From Rhizobium sp. BG4 (GTDB taxonomy: Bacteria; Pseudomonadota; Alphaproteobacteria; Rhizobiales; Rhizobiaceae), in assembly GCF_016864575.1 (NCBI RefSeq), contig NZ_CP044126.1, forward strand, positions 310,001 through 374,000: a DNA stretch of 64,000 bases. Direction: 5' to 3'. This document shows, piece after piece, positions 19,401-29,961 of this stretch. Position 1 is the first letter of the stretch. Every line of letters begins with the position of its first letter. The translations under genes and the position numbers were made by a program. A model generated the notes under the pieces. The model saw only the letters and a list, made by a program, of their open reading frames with translations. It searched no databases and had not been told where the DNA came from.

Positions 19401-22338
19401 CGGTCAGCACCGTCCGGGCGCCGTTGATCGCGACGTCGAGAGGAGCATCGGGAGCCGCGAGATCAGGTGTCGTTATCGAGGCTGTCTCGGACTGGTTGCC
19501 GGCGGGGTCGTCGAGCCTGACGGTGAGGTCGTCGCCATTGGCTTGCGCCGGATTGAGCGGGATTGTGAAGGTACCGTCGGTACCGACCGTACCGGTCGCC
19601 ACCTCAGTGCCGGCTTCATTGGTGACGATCACCGTCGCCCCAGCTTCGCCGCGGCCAGTGAGCACAGTGCCGGTGGGATTCAGCGAGAGATTGGTCGGGG
19701 CGTCGGGCTCCAGCAGGTCGGTCGACGGCACCTGTTCGGGCGCCGAGGCATTGCCATCGGCGTCGGTCAGCGTGACGTTGAGATTGCCGCCATCCGTCTG
19801 CGGCGGCGCTAGTGCGACGGTGAAATTGCCGTCGGTGCCAACTGTTGCCGTGCCGATGGGATCACCACCGGCGTTGGTGACCGTAACGGTCGAGCCGGGC
19901 TCCCCCTTGCCGGTGAGACTGCCGCCATCGGCCGCGACGGCGAGATCGGTCGGCGCGTCAGGAGCGAGGAGATCGGGCGATGCGACGGTGGCTGCGGCGG
20001 ATTGATTGCCCTGAGCATCCGTCAAACGGACTTCCAGGTCGCCGCCATCGGTCTGCGCCGGGGAGAGGCCGATCGTGAAGGATCCATCCGGCCCAACCGT
20101 CGCGGTGCCGATCACGGTACCCGCGGCATTGGTCACAGCCGCCGTTGCTCCGGGTTCGCCCTGGCCGGTGAGCACCGTGCCGGCATCATTGACATCGAGT
20201 CCGGCGACGGCTGCAGGCGGCGTTGCATCCACCGTCGCGGCAGTGCCAGGCTCTGACGTGTTGCCGGCCGTATCCTGAAGGGTGACCTCCAGTGGCCGCC
20301 CGTCGGCCTGCTGCGGGCTCAGCGGAACGGTGAAAGTGCCGCCCGCGCCGACAAGCGCGGTGCCGACGAGGACGCCGTCAGCGGTCGTGACCTTGACCGT
20401 CGTTCCGGCCTCGCCGCGGCCGGTGAGCACGGAGCCGGCGGGATTGACGACGAGATCGATCGGCGCATCGGGGGCGAGGTGATCCTGCGTCGGCGTCGAG
20501 GCGGCTGCCGACATATGGCCGGCAGCATCCGAGAGAGTGACCTGCAGATTGCCGCCATCCGCTTGGGCGGGTGCCAGCGCTATGTTGAAGGACCCATCCG
20601 GCGCCACAGTGCCGGTGCCGACGACATCACCGGCAGCATTCCTGACGCTGACAGTCGCGCCGGGCTCGCCACGGCCGGTCAGGGAGACGCCGGTGTCATC
20701 GACATGCAGATTGGTCGGAGCATCGGGCGCGATCAGATCGGGCGAGAAGACGATGCCGGGCTGCGACGTGCCATTGGCATCGGTCAGCACGACATGCAGC
20801 TCCCCGCCATTCGTCTGCGCGGGATTGAGCGTCACCGAGAAAGTGCCGTCTCCAAGAACGGTACCGGTACCGACCGTATCACCGGCGGCATTGGTCACCT
20901 TGACCTGAGCGCCCCCAGTGCCTTCGCCGGTCAAACCCGTCCCTTGCGCGTTGATGACGAGGCCGGTCGGAGCGGCCGGGGCATCCGGATCAGGTGCGAG
21001 GACCGAGCCCGGATCGGATGTGTTGCCCGCAGCATCCTTCAACACGACGCTCAGGGGCACGCCGTCGCTTTGCGCCGGGTCGATGGTCACGCTGAAGGTG
21101 CCGTCGGGATTGACCGTATTGGTACCGAGCACCGTGCCGGCGGCGTTGGTGACCGTGACGGTCGTCCCAGCCTCGCCGTGGCCGGTCACGACCGTTCCGG
21201 CATCGTTGACGAGCAGACTGGTCGGCGTACCCGGCGCCTCGGTGTCGGTGATCGTCAGGCCCTGCGGTGTGGAGGAATTGCCGGCCGCATCCTTCAGCAC
21301 GACGTCGATCTCGCCACCATTTGCCTGCGGCGGCGCCAGCGATACCGTGAATGTCCCATTGTTTCCGACCGTTGCCGTGCCGATCGTGACGCCATTCGCA
21401 TCGGTGACCGTGACGGTAGCGCCGGCTTCGCCGCGGCCGGTGAGCGTTGCGCCGCCATTGCTGACGGCAAGCTCGGTCGCGGCTTCCGGCGCCGCGAGAT
21501 CGGGCGTCGTGACGTTTGCCGCCACCGAGACGTTATGCGCCGCATCCTCCAGGGTGACGGAGAGCGCGCTGCCATCTGTTTGCGCCGGATCGAGAGCGAT
21601 GGAGAAGGCGCCGTTCGGGCCGACTGTGCCCGTCCCGACCACATCGCCATTCGCATCCTTCACCGTGACGGTGGCACCGGCTTCACCCAGCCCGCTCAGC
21701 AGCAATCCGGATGCGTTGACCGTCAGATTGGTTGCGGCTGAAGGCGGATCGGTATCCGCATCGGAGTCGGAATCTGCGTCGGCATCCGCATCCGCGTCCG
21801 CATCGGCATCAGCGTCCGCATCGGCGTCTGCGTCAGCATCCGCGTCGGCATCCGCATCTGCATCAGAATCCGCGTCGGAATCGGTGTCGTCATCCGAGCT
21901 GCCGCCACCACCACCCCCGCCGGCGGCGAGCGCGACACCGCCCGCGGCAAGAGCAAGAGGCAGCGCGATGCCGAGGAGGGATCCCGCGCCGGCACCACCA
22001 GCCGCCGCCCCGGCGCCGACGAGCTGGTCGACTGCGCCTGCGGGCGTGAAGGTGATATCGCCGGCTGCATCCGCATAGTCGCCCATCCAGACGTTTCCGG
22101 AGGAATCCTCGAGAACGAGTTCGCTCTGCTCGCCACCCTGGCTGTGATAGAAGCCCTGGACGTCGACTTCCTGGCCGTTCTGCAGATGGATGATGAGGTC
22201 GTCGCCGACGCGCGCGGTGGAGGCGATGTCACTGGGCGACAGGGCGAGCTTTACTGTGCTTGGCCCCTCGAGGACAATCTTGTCCTCCGCCACGGTTTCT
22301 GTCTTACCGCTCACCTTGTCCGAGACGATTGCGACCAT
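16484..22338 (-). CDS. Bap-type giant repeat adhesin (frameshifted in this sequence)
   Basis: Predicted 1951 aa if one base is restored. N-terminal BapA-prefix-like domain (MVAIVSDKVSGKTETVAEDK), a Gly/Ala-rich segment, a long Asp-Ala/Asp-Ser tract, then about 16 Ig-like repeats of about 85 aa with the core LTGRGEAGATVTVTNAAG. The C-terminus has a beta-rich domain and an acidic/Thr-Ser region. The frame breaks at the GGGG run 18194-18197; one extra base there joins repeat 14 to repeat 15. GAGGAG before the ATG at 22338 supports that start. It is likely secreted by the downstream ABC/HlyD pair and TolC and acts in surface attachment or biofilm. Confidence 0.85.
21748..21897 (-). repeat. Hexanucleotide-based Asp-Ala/Asp-Ser coding tract
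   Basis: Degenerate 6-bp units (GCATCC/GCGTCG/GCATCG on the plus strand) encode about 45 residues of alternating Asp with Ala or Ser. The tract separates the N-terminal anchor-like domain of the adhesin from the Ig-like repeats, probably as an acidic flexible spacer. The sixfold repetition could permit length variation by slippage. Confidence 0.85.
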
Positions 22339-22604
22339 CGATAGGCTCCTCAACAGCTTGGCGCCGCGTCATGCGGCCCCGATCCACCACCGCCTTGGCG
22401 GATGATGGCGTTCAAACATGTTGCCCTTGAGCGTTTTGCAGCCGCCTCCCACAGCGACGGACACCTGCTGCTCCATCGCCGCGTTGATGTCCACGTATGG
22501 TCAAAAACTGCCACAACCAGCGGAAGCTTCAACCGCGAGTCGGTGCCGGATTTCACTTAAAATTTAGGATCGGTGAAAGTTGCTGCTCAGTTTGAGAGCA
22601 TTCC

Positions 22605-22619
22605 GTACCAAAATGGTAC
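22605..22619. promoter_or_regulatory. Short palindrome in the 22339-22757 upstream region
   Basis: GTACC-aaaat-GGTAC is the most symmetric element in the 420-bp gap between the adhesin start and the tolC-like stop. This gap must hold the promoter of the adhesin export operon, but I find no convincing -35/-10 pair. The palindrome could bind a regulator; this is a weak suggestion. The rest of the gap shows no gene. Confidence 0.25.
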
Positions 22620-22757
22620 AATCTGCAGCCGTGTCTGCGGCGATTGTCTTGCCGCAACGACCCGCTTTGAGCCACTTTCGCCCTTGATATCAAGGCGATC
22701 GGCCGTCCGGAGCCGGATTGTTTCAAAAAAATTCGCAGGGAATTTCAATACGTCAGC

Positions 22758-24176
22758 TCAGATCGGCTTGGCGGAAGCGACTTTCTTAATGTTAGCGCTT
22801 TCATCACTCACTCCCGGTGGCGTGAGCCCAAAGACCTCTCTTAGTCGGCCTGATGCATAAGCACATTCTACATTCAACTTATAGAGGTCGAAACGCGTGT
22901 TGATTTCATCGAAGCGCGCCGAGTGAAGTTCCTGATCGGCATTCAGCACATCGAGCAATGTACGGGTGCCGAGATCGAGGAACTGCTTCTGATAGAGATC
23001 GCGTGTTTCGCGCATCATCGGCTGGCGCGACGCCAGCGATTTCTGCAGCGCCTCGAGGCTGATGACCTGGGCACTCGATTCATTCCAGCTCTTCTGCACA
23101 TCGAAGAGCGCGGCGGCGACCGCCGCTTCCGATGACTGCGCCGCATATTTCGCGGCGTTCTGGCGGGCCTGGAACGAGCCGCCGTTATAGAGGTCGCCCT
23201 TGATCTTCAGACCGACGACGTAGTCGGGATCCTCGTTGCTGTCCCACATGTTGAATTCGCCGGATGCCTCGAGCGCCAGCGTCGGCAGCATCTCGGCACG
23301 GGCGAGCTTGACGCGGGCATCGGCCTCGCGCTTGCGGGATTTGGCAGCGACGACGGCCGGAACGATCTCGAAGATCGGCGTCGCCCCGGCGCAGGCCGTC
23401 TGCAGCTTCGAGGGCATCGATGCGCCGAGCTGCACGGGCGAGGTGGCGCCCACCAGTGCATTCAGGGCGCTGGCCCAACGCTGCTTCTGCGCGCCGATCT
23501 CGATCGCCCGCGATTCAGCCGATTGCACCCGGGCCTCGGCCTGCAGCTTGTCGGAGCGCGTGCTTGCGCCCTGATCGGTGCGTGCGGCCACAAGCTTCCC
23601 GATCGCCTGGACGTCGCCGATCTGATCGTTGGCGACGACAGCGAGCTTTTCGGCCCGTAGCACCTCGACGGATGCCAGCGCCGTTTCCCGGATGACATCG
23701 TCGACGCTCGCCAGGAACTCGGCCTTGCGCGCATCCTCAAGCGCCGATTCCGCCTCGACGCGCCCGGAGACCTTGCCGAAATCGTAGATCATCTGCGTCG
23801 CCGTCAGATTGAAGCGCGGCGCCCAGTCTCCGCGATCGTTGTTCTCGGCTCCGAGATTCACGCCGCCGCCGACCGAAGGCAGATAGCCGGACTTCGCATC
23901 GGCGATCAGCTCGCCCTGTTCCTTGATCTTGCCCGCAGCCTCGCGAATTGCAGGATGCCAGTTGATTGCGCGCCGAACAGCCGATTCCACATCCGTCACC
24001 GGCTCCAGCGAACGGCCGGTCGTGGCTGGCGGCGGCGATGACACCGTGCTGTTGCCACTCGAGATAGACCCGGTCGTACGCGGGTCCGTTGCCGGCGGCT
24101 TCTGGGCGCAGGAGGCTTGGGTAAGGGCAATCGCAGCGAGGAGGCTGAGGGCCAGCGGCCGGCGACCTGAATGCAT
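22758..24176 (-). CDS. TolC-like outer-membrane efflux lipoprotein
   Basis: Outer-membrane channel protein of 472 aa (OEP family). The signal peptide ends in a lipobox-like LTQASC, so it is probably lipidated at Cys23. Two helical-hairpin repeats start at VESAVRRAINWHPAIREAAG (about residue 63) and near residue 270; QFLDLGTRTLLDVLNADQEL is the typical C-terminal signature. It lies upstream of and on the same strand as the adhesin, ABC and HlyD genes and completes a type I secretion system. A 420-bp gap suggests its own transcript. Confidence 0.88.
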   Translation of the reverse strand: MHSGRRPLALSLLAAIALTQASCAQKPPATDPRTTGSISSGNSTVSSPPPATTGRSLEPVTDVESAVRRAINWHPAIREAAGKIKEQGELIADAKSGYLPSVGGGVNLGAENNDRGDWAPRFNLTATQMIYDFGKVSGRVEAESALEDARKAEFLASVDDVIRETALASVEVLRAEKLAVVANDQIGDVQAIGKLVAARTDQGASTRSDKLQAEARVQSAESRAIEIGAQKQRWASALNALVGATSPVQLGASMPSKLQTACAGATPIFEIVPAVVAAKSRKREADARVKLARAEMLPTLALEASGEFNMWDSNEDPDYVVGLKIKGDLYNGGSFQARQNAAKYAAQSSEAAVAAALFDVQKSWNESSAQVISLEALQKSLASRQPMMRETRDLYQKQFLDLGTRTLLDVLNADQELHSARFDEINTRFDLYKLNVECAYASGRLREVFGLTPPGVSDESANIKKVASAKPI

Positions 24177-24417
24177 TCCGGGAGCTCCATCAACTGGAGA
24201 TCAAAATTGCAACCGGCCCACGCATTACCAACGGCTGGCGATGAATCCACGCACTTGGATGACGCAACTATAGGTGATTCGTCAATTTCTGCAAAAGCTT
24301 AGCGAAGGCCTCGTTCTGCGATCGAGCGCAACTGGCGGGCGACTGGAGCGTGCGGACCGATTTTATCCATCCGCTATCGCGCATTTTCTAATGAAACTTC
24401 CAGTCGCCGCGCCCCTA

Positions 24418-25284
24418 TCAGAGCCAGACGGCGCGGTGCTTGTCGACGAATTCTGCGAGCGTCATCGGCGCCCGGCCGGTTATCCGCTCGACAAAATCGC
24501 TGGTGCCCGCCATCAGCCCGTCACGATGCATTTCGGCAATCGCCTTGATGTGCTGCGTCAGGAACGGGATGTCCTGGCCGGCGACTTCGAGGACCCATTG
24601 CTCGCCGGTAATTGTCTCGTAGCGCACCGTCTTGCCGAGCGTATTGCCGACGGTCTCGGCGATCTCGGGCGGCGTCAGCTCAACAGGACCGGTCAGCGGA
24701 TAGGTCTTGCCAGCGTGACCGGTGGGATCGGCAAGAATGGCGGCGATGACGGCGCCCTGATCTTCGGCGGCGATCGGTGCGAAGCGGCCCGTTGGCTGGA
24801 AGGCGACGGCGTAGCGGCCCTCGCGGATCATCTTGCGCATGTAGAGCAGCCATTCGCAGAAGGCGGTCGGATGCAGGTGGGCGACCGGCGTTCCCGCCCG
24901 ATCGAAGATGCGTTCCGCCAGCCAGTGCTGCTGCGCCGAGTCGCTCGGCGCGTCGGAGCGCGCAGTCTTCTGTGACATGTTGACGATGAATTCCGCGCTG
25001 GCTTCCAACGCGGCCTGTGCGAAATGCGCCGTGGCCTGCACCAGGCCCGGCCGCATCGGATAGACGAAATAGGCACGCTTGATCCCGTCAAAAGCCCGGC
25101 GGACAGCACGGAAATCCAGAAGATCAGCGACGAAGACTTCAGCGCCAAGAGCCTTGAGCTGCCCAGATCGGCCATCTTCCTTGTGCGCCAAGGCCCTGAC
25201 GCCGAAGCCTTTCTCCAGGAGGATTTTCGCGGCGGCGCTGCCCGTCGCGCCGGTAGCACCGCCGATCAGGATGGTGGGTTGCAT
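24418..25284 (-). CDS. NmrA-like NAD(P)-binding protein
   Basis: Atypical SDR of 288 aa with N-terminal GGATGATGS nucleotide-binding loop and a Rossmann fold over residues about 1-150. NmrA-type proteins act as redox sensors or as quinone/isoflavone-type reductases; substrate cannot be read. No catalytic YxxxK is obvious. It is divergent from an AraC-type regulator (25509), which probably controls it. The 24177-24417 gap before tolC holds no gene that I can see. Confidence 0.8.
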   Translation of the reverse strand: MQPTILIGGATGATGSAAAKILLEKGFGVRALAHKEDGRSGQLKALGAEVFVADLLDFRAVRRAFDGIKRAYFVYPMRPGLVQATAHFAQAALEASAEFIVNMSQKTARSDAPSDSAQQHWLAERIFDRAGTPVAHLHPTAFCEWLLYMRKMIREGRYAVAFQPTGRFAPIAAEDQGAVIAAILADPTGHAGKTYPLTGPVELTPPEIAETVGNTLGKTVRYETITGEQWVLEVAGQDIPFLTQHIKAIAEMHRDGLMAGTSDFVERITGRAPMTLAEFVDKHRAVWL

Positions 25285-25508
25285 GAAATTGATCTCCGTA
25301 AGTGAAATGATGCCGGCTCGTCTGCCTGCGCACCAACCTAACTCCTGGCGAACACGTGGCTATGGGCGTAAATGCCAACTTTGATATGATTCACGCCAAT
25401 GCGCCTCGGCGATCGTGCCAGTCGGGCAGGGGAGGGTTGCGCGGCCTCTAGCCATTTCCAGCGAAAGCGCATAGTGTCGTAAAAGATAGTATCGAGGTCA
25501 TTCACGCC

Positions 25509-26474
25509 ATGCGCATTGCCGTCCTCGCCCTGGAAGGGCTGTTCGATTCCGGGCTCACGGTCACGCTCGACGCCTTTGCCACCGCAAACTCGCTGTCGGG
25601 AAAGCTGCTCGGCGGGACGCCGCGTTTCGATGTCACCGTCGTCGGCGTACGCAAGAAGGTCACCTCGGCGCAGGGGCTGATCATTCCGGTGAAGCCGATC
25701 ACACCGGATCTGAAACCCGACTGGATCATCGTGCCCGCCCTCAGGGCAACGACGCCCGAGACATTGCTGCCATCGCTGCAGCGGCCGGACGTTCGCCAGG
25801 CCAAGGCCCAACTTCTGCAATGGCATCAGGAAGGTGCGCAGGTCGGCTCGTCCTGCATCGGAACGTTCCTGATTGCGGATGCCGGTCTTCTCGACGGGCG
25901 GGAAGCGACGACATCGTGGTCGCTCGCGCCGTTCTTTCGCCAGCGCTATCCGAAGGTTCTGCTCGATGAGACCCGTATGCTCGTTCCCTCGGCAATCGGC
26001 GTCACGGCCGGTGCCGCCATGGGGCATCTCGATCTCGCCCTTTGGCTGATCCGCAAGGCCAGCCCGGAATTGGCGTCGCTGGTATCGCGCTATCTTCTCG
26101 CAGATATCCGCTCGTCACAGGCCTTCTACATCATTCCCAATCATCTGGCGCAGGCCGACCCGCTGATTTCGCATTTCGAGCGATGGTCGCGCGATCACCT
26201 ACAGGAAGGCTTCTCGCTGCAGGAGGCCGCCAAGGCGCTCGGCACCAGCACCCGTTCGCTTCAGCGGCGCTGCCAGGCGGTGCTCGGCAAGTCGCCGCTC
26301 GCCTATTTCCAGGATCTCCGGGTCGAGCGGGCACAGGCGCTCCTTCATGGCAGCGGTATGGATGTGGAAGCCATCGCCACCGAGGTCGGCTATGTCGACG
26401 GCGCTACGTTGCGTACACTGCTGCGAGACCGGTTGGGGCGAGGGGTCCGTGAACTCCGGGCCGATCTGCGCTGA
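25509..26474 (+). CDS. AraC-family regulator with DJ-1/PfpI-like sensor domain
   Basis: Regulator of 321 aa (GlxA/FtrA architecture). Residues about 1-190 form a class I glutamine amidotransferase-like domain, with SSCIGTFLIADAGLLDGREA holding the nucleophile-elbow Cys position. Residues about 215-315 carry two AraC helix-turn-helices (FSLQEAAKALGTSTRSLQRR; VEAIATEVGYVDGATLRTLL). It is divergent from the NmrA-like gene across a 224-bp gap, the natural place for its binding site. Confidence 0.87.
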   Translation: MRIAVLALEGLFDSGLTVTLDAFATANSLSGKLLGGTPRFDVTVVGVRKKVTSAQGLIIPVKPITPDLKPDWIIVPALRATTPETLLPSLQRPDVRQAKAQLLQWHQEGAQVGSSCIGTFLIADAGLLDGREATTSWSLAPFFRQRYPKVLLDETRMLVPSAIGVTAGAAMGHLDLALWLIRKASPELASLVSRYLLADIRSSQAFYIIPNHLAQADPLISHFERWSRDHLQEGFSLQEAAKALGTSTRSLQRRCQAVLGKSPLAYFQDLRVERAQALLHGSGMDVEAIATEVGYVDGATLRTLLRDRLGRGVRELRADLR

Positions 26475-26644
26475 GTTTGCGGCTCACATTTAAAGCCGGA
26501 AAAGGCAACGATTGGCCGGGCCCAGCTCAACAATCACGAAATGCTTATCGGCAAAGATGCGCCCGCCCGGTTGCGAAAAAGCCATAATTGTTCCACCTAC
26601 ATCATTGTTTCGAAACGCGGCACCCAGAGTTGGATCAGAGCGGA

Positions 26645-28738
26645 ATGCGCATACACTACGGAATATTCGGTCTTTTCCTTGCAGTTGCGCCGTCCGCGTA
26701 TGCCCTGGAAGCTGCCCCGCCTGTCCTTGAGCCGCTGAAGCAGCAGGGCCAGGCAGCCCAGATGAGCGCGCAATTTCTGACGCGCTACAGCTACCGGCCG
26801 GTTCCGCTCGACGATGATCTCTCGGCCAAGATCATGGATAGCTACATCAAGGCGCTCGATCCCGACCGGACGATTTTCCTGCAGACGGACATCGATAAAT
26901 TCATGGCCGACAAGGGCAAGATCGATGATGCGATCGCCCAGCAGAACCTGCAGATCCCGTTCTCGATCTTCAATACCTATGAGAAGCGGGTCGTCGACCG
27001 CATGAATTATGCGCGCGGCCTCCTCAAGCAGAATTTCGATTTCAACGCGCACGAGGATTTCGCCGTGCTGCGCGACAAGGCGCCGTGGCCGAAATCCGAG
27101 GCGGAGGCCGATGATCTCTGGCGCAAGCGCGTCAAGAGCGACTGGCTGCGCCTTAAGCTCGGCGGCAAGGATGACGCGGCGATCCGCGATACGCTCGACA
27201 AGCGCTACGAGAATACGCTGGAGCGCGCCTACAAATACAAGAGCGAAGACGTCTTCCAGACGTTCATGGACGCCTATGCGACCTCGGTCGATCCGCACAC
27301 CGATTATTTCGGCGCGGCGGCTTCCGCCGATTTCGATATTTCGATGAAGCTTTCCCTGGTCGGCATCGGCGCCGTGCTGCAGGAGCGCGACGACTATACG
27401 ACGATCCGCGAGCTCGTTCCCGGCGGTCCGGCACAACTGTCCGGCAAGCTTGCCGTCGGCGACCGTATCGTCGGCGTAGGGCAGGGGGAAAAGGGTCCGA
27501 TCAAGGACGTGATGGGCACGCGCCTCGACGAGGTCGTGCAGATGATCCGCGGCGAGAAGGATTCCGTCGTGCGGCTCGATATCCTGCCGGCTGAGGCCGG
27601 CGCGGAGGGCAGCCATCACATCATCAGCCTGGTGCGCGACAAGATCAGTCTCGAAAAGCAGGCTGCCCGCAAGGACATTCTCACAGTCAAGGACGGCGAC
27701 GCCACGCGCAAGGTCGGCGTCATCACGCTGCCGGCCTTCTATGAGGATTTCGAAGCGCGCCGGAAGGGCGACAAGGATTACAAGAGCGCCAGCCGCGATG
27801 TCGCGAAGCTTCTGCTTGAGCTGAAGCAGGAGGGCGTCGACAGCGTCCTGCTCGACATCCGCAACAATGGCGGCGGCTCGCTCAGCGAAGCGATCGACCT
27901 GACGGGCCTGTTCATCGGCAACGGCCCGGTCGTGCAGCAGCGCGGCAGCGACGGCAAGGTGGCCGTGCAGAAGGCAGACTTCAAGGCTCCGGTCTGGAGC
28001 GGCCCGCTTGGCGTGCTGATCAATCGCGGCTCGGCTTCGGCTTCCGAAATCTTTGCAGCGGCCATCCAGGATTACGGCCGTGGCGTGATCATCGGCGAGC
28101 AGAGCTTCGGCAAGGGCACGGTGCAGACCGTCGTCGACCTCGACGAAATGGCCAATAACAGCAAGCCGAAGTTCGGCGAACTGAAGGTCACCATCGCGCA
28201 GTTCTTCCGCATCAATGGCGGCACGACGCAGCTGCGTGGCGTAACCCCCGATATCAGCCTGCCTGGTCTTTCGGACCCGTCGACCTTCGGCGAGACGAGC
28301 TATGACAACGCGCTGCCCTGGACGCAGATCAAGGCCGCGAAATATTCGCCGGAAGGCGACGTCACGGCGATGCTGCCGGAATTGCTGAGCCGACACGACG
28401 CGCGCGTGAAGAACGATCCTGATTACAAGAGCCTGCTGGAAGACATTGCCGACCTGAAGGCGCAGCGCGAGAAGGGCACCATTTCGCTGAACGAGGCCGA
28501 GCGCCGCAAGGAGTTGGCAGCCCGTGAGGCCCGGCTGAAGTCCCGCGCAGCGGTGACCGGTGGCGACGACCCCGATGCCGACGACGGCCTGCAGTCGAAC
28601 GAACGCAGTCTGAGCGCCGATCTCGCGATCGAAAATGCCCGCAAGAAGGCAAAGGACGTGCTCTTGACCGAAGCTGCCGCCATCGTCTCCGACGAAGCGG
28701 ATCTGCTGCAGGCGTCGCCGAAGGCCGCTCAGAAGTAA
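26645..28738 (+). CDS. prc: Carboxy-terminal processing (tail-specific) protease Prc
   Basis: Periplasmic S41 protease of 697 aa. The start at 26645 (MRIHYGIFGLFLAVAPSAYA) gives a clean signal peptide; the frame is open slightly further upstream without one. An N-terminal Tsp domain is followed by a PDZ domain (about 225-310, VGIGAVLQERDDYTTIREL) and the S41 catalytic core with the Ser in GSASASEIFAAA and Lys in EQSFGKGTVQ. A Lys/Glu-rich C-terminal extension matches long Prc proteins. It degrades or trims envelope proteins from the C-terminus. It stands alone. Confidence 0.9.
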   Translation: MRIHYGIFGLFLAVAPSAYALEAAPPVLEPLKQQGQAAQMSAQFLTRYSYRPVPLDDDLSAKIMDSYIKALDPDRTIFLQTDIDKFMADKGKIDDAIAQQNLQIPFSIFNTYEKRVVDRMNYARGLLKQNFDFNAHEDFAVLRDKAPWPKSEAEADDLWRKRVKSDWLRLKLGGKDDAAIRDTLDKRYENTLERAYKYKSEDVFQTFMDAYATSVDPHTDYFGAAASADFDISMKLSLVGIGAVLQERDDYTTIRELVPGGPAQLSGKLAVGDRIVGVGQGEKGPIKDVMGTRLDEVVQMIRGEKDSVVRLDILPAEAGAEGSHHIISLVRDKISLEKQAARKDILTVKDGDATRKVGVITLPAFYEDFEARRKGDKDYKSASRDVAKLLLELKQEGVDSVLLDIRNNGGGSLSEAIDLTGLFIGNGPVVQQRGSDGKVAVQKADFKAPVWSGPLGVLINRGSASASEIFAAAIQDYGRGVIIGEQSFGKGTVQTVVDLDEMANNSKPKFGELKVTIAQFFRINGGTTQLRGVTPDISLPGLSDPSTFGETSYDNALPWTQIKAAKYSPEGDVTAMLPELLSRHDARVKNDPDYKSLLEDIADLKAQREKGTISLNEAERRKELAAREARLKSRAAVTGGDDPDADDGLQSNERSLSADLAIENARKKAKDVLLTEAAAIVSDEADLLQASPKAAQK

Positions 28739-28782
28739 ATGAAATGGCGCGCCGGTGGAAAGCCACCGGCGCCGCTTCCAAC

Positions 28783-29961
28783 TCAGACGCCGAGCGCCTC
28801 GCATGCCACCTTGGCAATCGTCTCGGCGCCGATTCTCAGCGCGGCTTCATCGACCCGGAATTGCGGATGGTGCAGCGGGTATATCGAGCCCTCGGTCTCG
28901 TTGCGAATGCCGAGCCTGAAATAAACCGATGGCTGCTTCTCGCTGTAGAAGCCGAAATCATCAGCCGCAGTCCAGCCGGGCGCCGCAATCGACGTGCCCG
29001 CCCCGAAAAGCTGATCAGCCGCCGACGAGACGAGCTGCGCCAGCGCCGCGTCATTGACGACAGGCGGCTCTCCCTCGATCAGCTTGAACTCGACCGTTGC
29101 GCGGTGGGCGGCGGCAAGCCCCTGCAGGATTTCATGAACCCGCTCGCGGGCCCGAAGCCGGGTAGCCGGGCTGCCGCTGCGGATCGTTCCCTTCAGCCGC
29201 ACGGTATCGGCAATGACGTTATAGGCGCCACCTCCCTCGATACCGGTGATCGACACCACCAGGGGATCATAGGCATCAGTTTCCCGAGCAACGATCTTCT
29301 GCAGTTCCGAGACCATGGCGCAGGCCGCGGCAATCGCATCGACTCCTTCCGCCGGTTTCGCGGCATGCGCGGAGGTGCCCCTGACGATGACATCGAAAAT
29401 ATCGCTCGCCAGCGTATAGGGTCCGCCAGAGACCGAGATCTTGCCGGTCTCGGTATAGGGATCGACATGGATGCCGATCGCCGCGTCGATATCATCAAGC
29501 AGGCCTTCCTCCACGATACGCCGCCCGCCGAGCGGCTCGGCTTCCTCAGCCGGCTGGAAGATGAAGCGGACCGTCCCGGCAAAGCTGTCACGATGCCGGT
29601 GCAGGTGAGTGGCCGCGGCAAAGACCATCGCCGCATGCGCATCGTGCCCGCAGGCGTGCATGACACCGGATTTCGCCGAAGAGAACGCAACGCCCGAGCG
29701 CTCCTCGATCGGCAGCGCGTCGATATCGGCGCGCACCGCGACCTTGCGGTTGGAGAAGCCGCCGGTACCTGCAATGTCGACCGAAAGGCCGTAACCCGCG
29801 ACATCACGGATATCAGCCAGTCCCTCGGCCTCAAGCTGTGCTCGAAGATAGGCCTGGGTTTCGGCCTCCTCGTTGGAAAGCTCGGGATTGACGTGGAGGT
29901 GCCGGCGCACGGCAATCATCCGCGCGACAAGCTCGGCAGCCAGCTGATCAGGCCTTGGCAT
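28783..29961 (-). CDS. M20-family amidohydrolase (hippurate/IAA-conjugate hydrolase-like)
   Basis: Metal-dependent amidohydrolase of 392 aa, subfamily M20D. Zinc-site motifs are visible: MHACGHDAHAAM near residue 98 and FIFQPAEEAEPLGG near 132. A bacterial dimerisation domain lies at about 185-300. It removes acyl groups from N-acyl amino acids; the true substrate is unknown. It overlaps the upstream M24 gene by 14 bp, so the two probably act in sequence on one compound. Confidence 0.82.
   Translation of the reverse strand: MPRPDQLAAELVARMIAVRRHLHVNPELSNEEAETQAYLRAQLEAEGLADIRDVAGYGLSVDIAGTGGFSNRKVAVRADIDALPIEERSGVAFSSAKSGVMHACGHDAHAAMVFAAATHLHRHRDSFAGTVRFIFQPAEEAEPLGGRRIVEEGLLDDIDAAIGIHVDPYTETGKISVSGGPYTLASDIFDVIVRGTSAHAAKPAEGVDAIAAACAMVSELQKIVARETDAYDPLVVSITGIEGGGAYNVIADTVRLKGTIRSGSPATRLRARERVHEILQGLAAAHRATVEFKLIEGEPPVVNDAALAQLVSSAADQLFGAGTSIAAPGWTAADDFGFYSEKQPSVYFRLGIRNETEGSIYPLHHPQFRVDEAALRIGAETIAKVACEALGV

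Noticed and set aside
21748-21897. Regular short repeats suggesting a CRISPR-like or minisatellite array
   Set aside because: Six-base units without spacers that encode an in-frame Asp-Ala/Asp-Ser tract; no cas genes nearby.
17801-22078. Several plus-strand frames rich in Ala, Ser and Pro opposite the adhesin
   Set aside because: Their repeats simply mirror the adhesin repeats and the DA tract on the coding strand.
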